Source: Planctomycetaceae bacterium
GTDB lineage: Bacteria; Planctomycetota; Planctomycetia; Pirellulales; Pirellulaceae
DNA: 14,630 nt
Assembly: GCA_018658605.1 (NCBI GenBank)
Contig: JABHUV010000028.1
Coordinates: forward strand, 1-14,630
Direction of reading: 5' to 3'
Shown: in pieces, positions 14,091-14,630 of the stretch
Layout: each line of letters opens with the position of its first letter
Position numbering within the stretch: position 1 is the stretch's first letter
The notes under the pieces: model-generated
The model's input: only the letters and a program-made list of their open reading frames with translations
Database searches by the model: none
Told to the model about the DNA's origin: nothing
Position numbers and translations under genes: made by a program

Positions 14091-14630
14091 CTAGCGATTT
14101 GATTCTTCCAGTGTCCGTCGGACGTGCTGTAATTCTCGACCAAGACGCTCTAATTGCTGCCCTAATTCTCGAACAACATGTTCCAGTTCGACACGCGACG
14201 GCGTTTGACGATCATCTTGGTCATATCGTGACCTATCATCTTGCCGGCGCATTTCATCTACTTTCCGTTCGATCATTTGCGCTAAATCCCCAAAACCGCC
14301 AGCGTGTAGATGTTCCATTGCAGCATGCAAATGTTCCATCCGCTCGCCGTGTTGCTCTCCTTGATCGCGATCATGCCGTATTTCTCGTTGTCGGTCATCG
14401 TTTCCTTCCGGGCCTCTACTAAAATGCTGTCGTATCTCTTGCAATTCAGCGGTCAGTTTTTCTAGATGTTGACTAGCTTCACGAGCCTGTCCCTGATTAC
14501 CCTCTTCTTGAGCCTTACGATAAATATTTTTTATATCTTCCATTTTATGCAGTAGCTGCTCATAGTGAATGCGGAGTTCGCGGTCACCTTCTCGTTCGCG
14601 GTCATCTTCTCGTTCGCGGTCACCTTCTCG
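14091..14630 (-). CDS. Partial highly charged coiled-coil protein, 5' end outside the window
   Basis: The frame ending with TAG at 14093-14091 has an internal ATG at 14543, but it remains open to the right edge: the 29 codons from 14630 to 14544 contain no stop, so the true start lies beyond. About 179 residues are visible. The first 18 are three copies of a six-residue unit (REGDRE, REDDRE, REGDRE). Then come helical segments (LRIHYEQLLHKMEDIKNIYR and QHLEKLTAELQEIRQHF), an Asp/Arg/His-rich hydrophilic stretch, a repeated MEHLHA (twice, in MEHLHAAMEHLHAGGFGDLA), and a long C-terminal coiled coil (VELEHVVRELGQQLERLGRELQHVRRTLEESN). No enzyme motif is visible. It resembles the charged Arg/Glu/His-rich proteins of planctomycetes of unknown role. 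Export cannot be judged because the N-terminus is missing. Confidence 0.8.
   Translation of the reverse strand, partial: REGDREREDDREREGDRELRIHYEQLLHKMEDIKNIYRKAQEEGNQGQAREASQHLEKLTAELQEIRQHFSRGPEGNDDRQREIRHDRDQGEQHGERMEHLHAAMEHLHAGGFGDLAQMIERKVDEMRRQDDRSRYDQDDRQTPSRVELEHVVRELGQQLERLGRELQHVRRTLEESNR
14577..14630 (-). repeat. 18-bp tandem repeat, three copies reaching the window edge
   Basis: Three exact-length units (14577-14594, 14595-14612, 14613-14630) of an 18-base sequence; the middle copy differs at one base (T for C in the plus-strand text). They are in frame and encode the hexapeptide REGDRE / REDDRE. Because the third copy ends exactly at the edge, the array probably continues outside. 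Confidence 0.9.

Noticed and set aside
14071..14099. Direct repeat TAGCGATT twice, 21 bases apart
   Set aside because: Eight-base copies, one overlapping the stop codon; no link to an att site or integrase.
14099..14422. A 107-codon plus-strand frame opposite the charged coiled-coil gene
   Set aside because: Antisense shadow of Arg/Glu/Asp-rich codons; no start signal or motif.
1..14630. A defence island, mobile element, CRISPR array or tRNA gene
   Set aside because: No transposase, integrase, nuclease, helicase or toxin-like product, no spaced direct repeats of CRISPR type, and no cloverleaf-like sequence was seen on either strand.

Overview
The window looks like a chromosomal segment of a planctomycete, most likely a Pirellulales-type marine bacterium. 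The evidence is a DUF1549/DUF1553 'planctomycete cytochrome' protein with two Cys/His heme-like sites, a BBP7-type outer-membrane barrel, a giant surface protein with an LEPR-XLL-like N-terminal motif (LEARQML), a HEAT-like segment typical of planctomycete secreted proteins, and a planctomycete-flavoured ApbE. The DNA is moderately AT-leaning. I see no rRNA, tRNA, CRISPR array, transposase or phage gene, and nothing that clearly marks a transfer event.

Layout, left to right. The left edge holds the start of a secreted protein (1-173, minus). It abuts the DUF1549/DUF1553 gene (174-2633, minus) with no gap, so the two read as one operon, and a good sigma70-like promoter lies upstream. Next comes a secreted coiled-coil protein with seven 11-residue repeats (2898-3740, minus), closed by a perfect 15-bp hairpin. 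A BBP7 porin-like gene is divergent from it (4020-5441, plus). The largest gene (about 5553-10454, minus) encodes a surface protein of about 1630 residues that joins a cyclophilin-like domain, SdrD-like and Ig/cadherin-like repeats, and a C-terminal thioredoxin-like domain with a CNYC motif. Upstream of it are about 300 bases without a credible gene. Then comes a membrane-anchored or secreted cytochrome c'-like protein (10778-11740, minus). Divergent from that is an ApbE flavin transferase (11915-12928, plus), whose stop codon overlaps the stop of a convergent secreted protein of unknown function (12925-13977, minus). The right edge is the 3' part of a highly charged coiled-coil protein (14091 to beyond 14630, minus) whose reading frame leaves the window through an 18-bp tandem repeat.

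Nearly every gene product is predicted to be exported: periplasmic heme proteins, an outer-membrane barrel, coiled-coil envelope proteins and a giant surface protein. The ApbE gene fits a cell-envelope redox theme, since ApbE enzymes attach FMN to extracytoplasmic redox proteins, but its own sequence shows no signal peptide and no target protein is visible here. The most unusual object is the giant protein carrying one folding-enzyme-like domain near each end. I see no evidence for a defence or mobile system.
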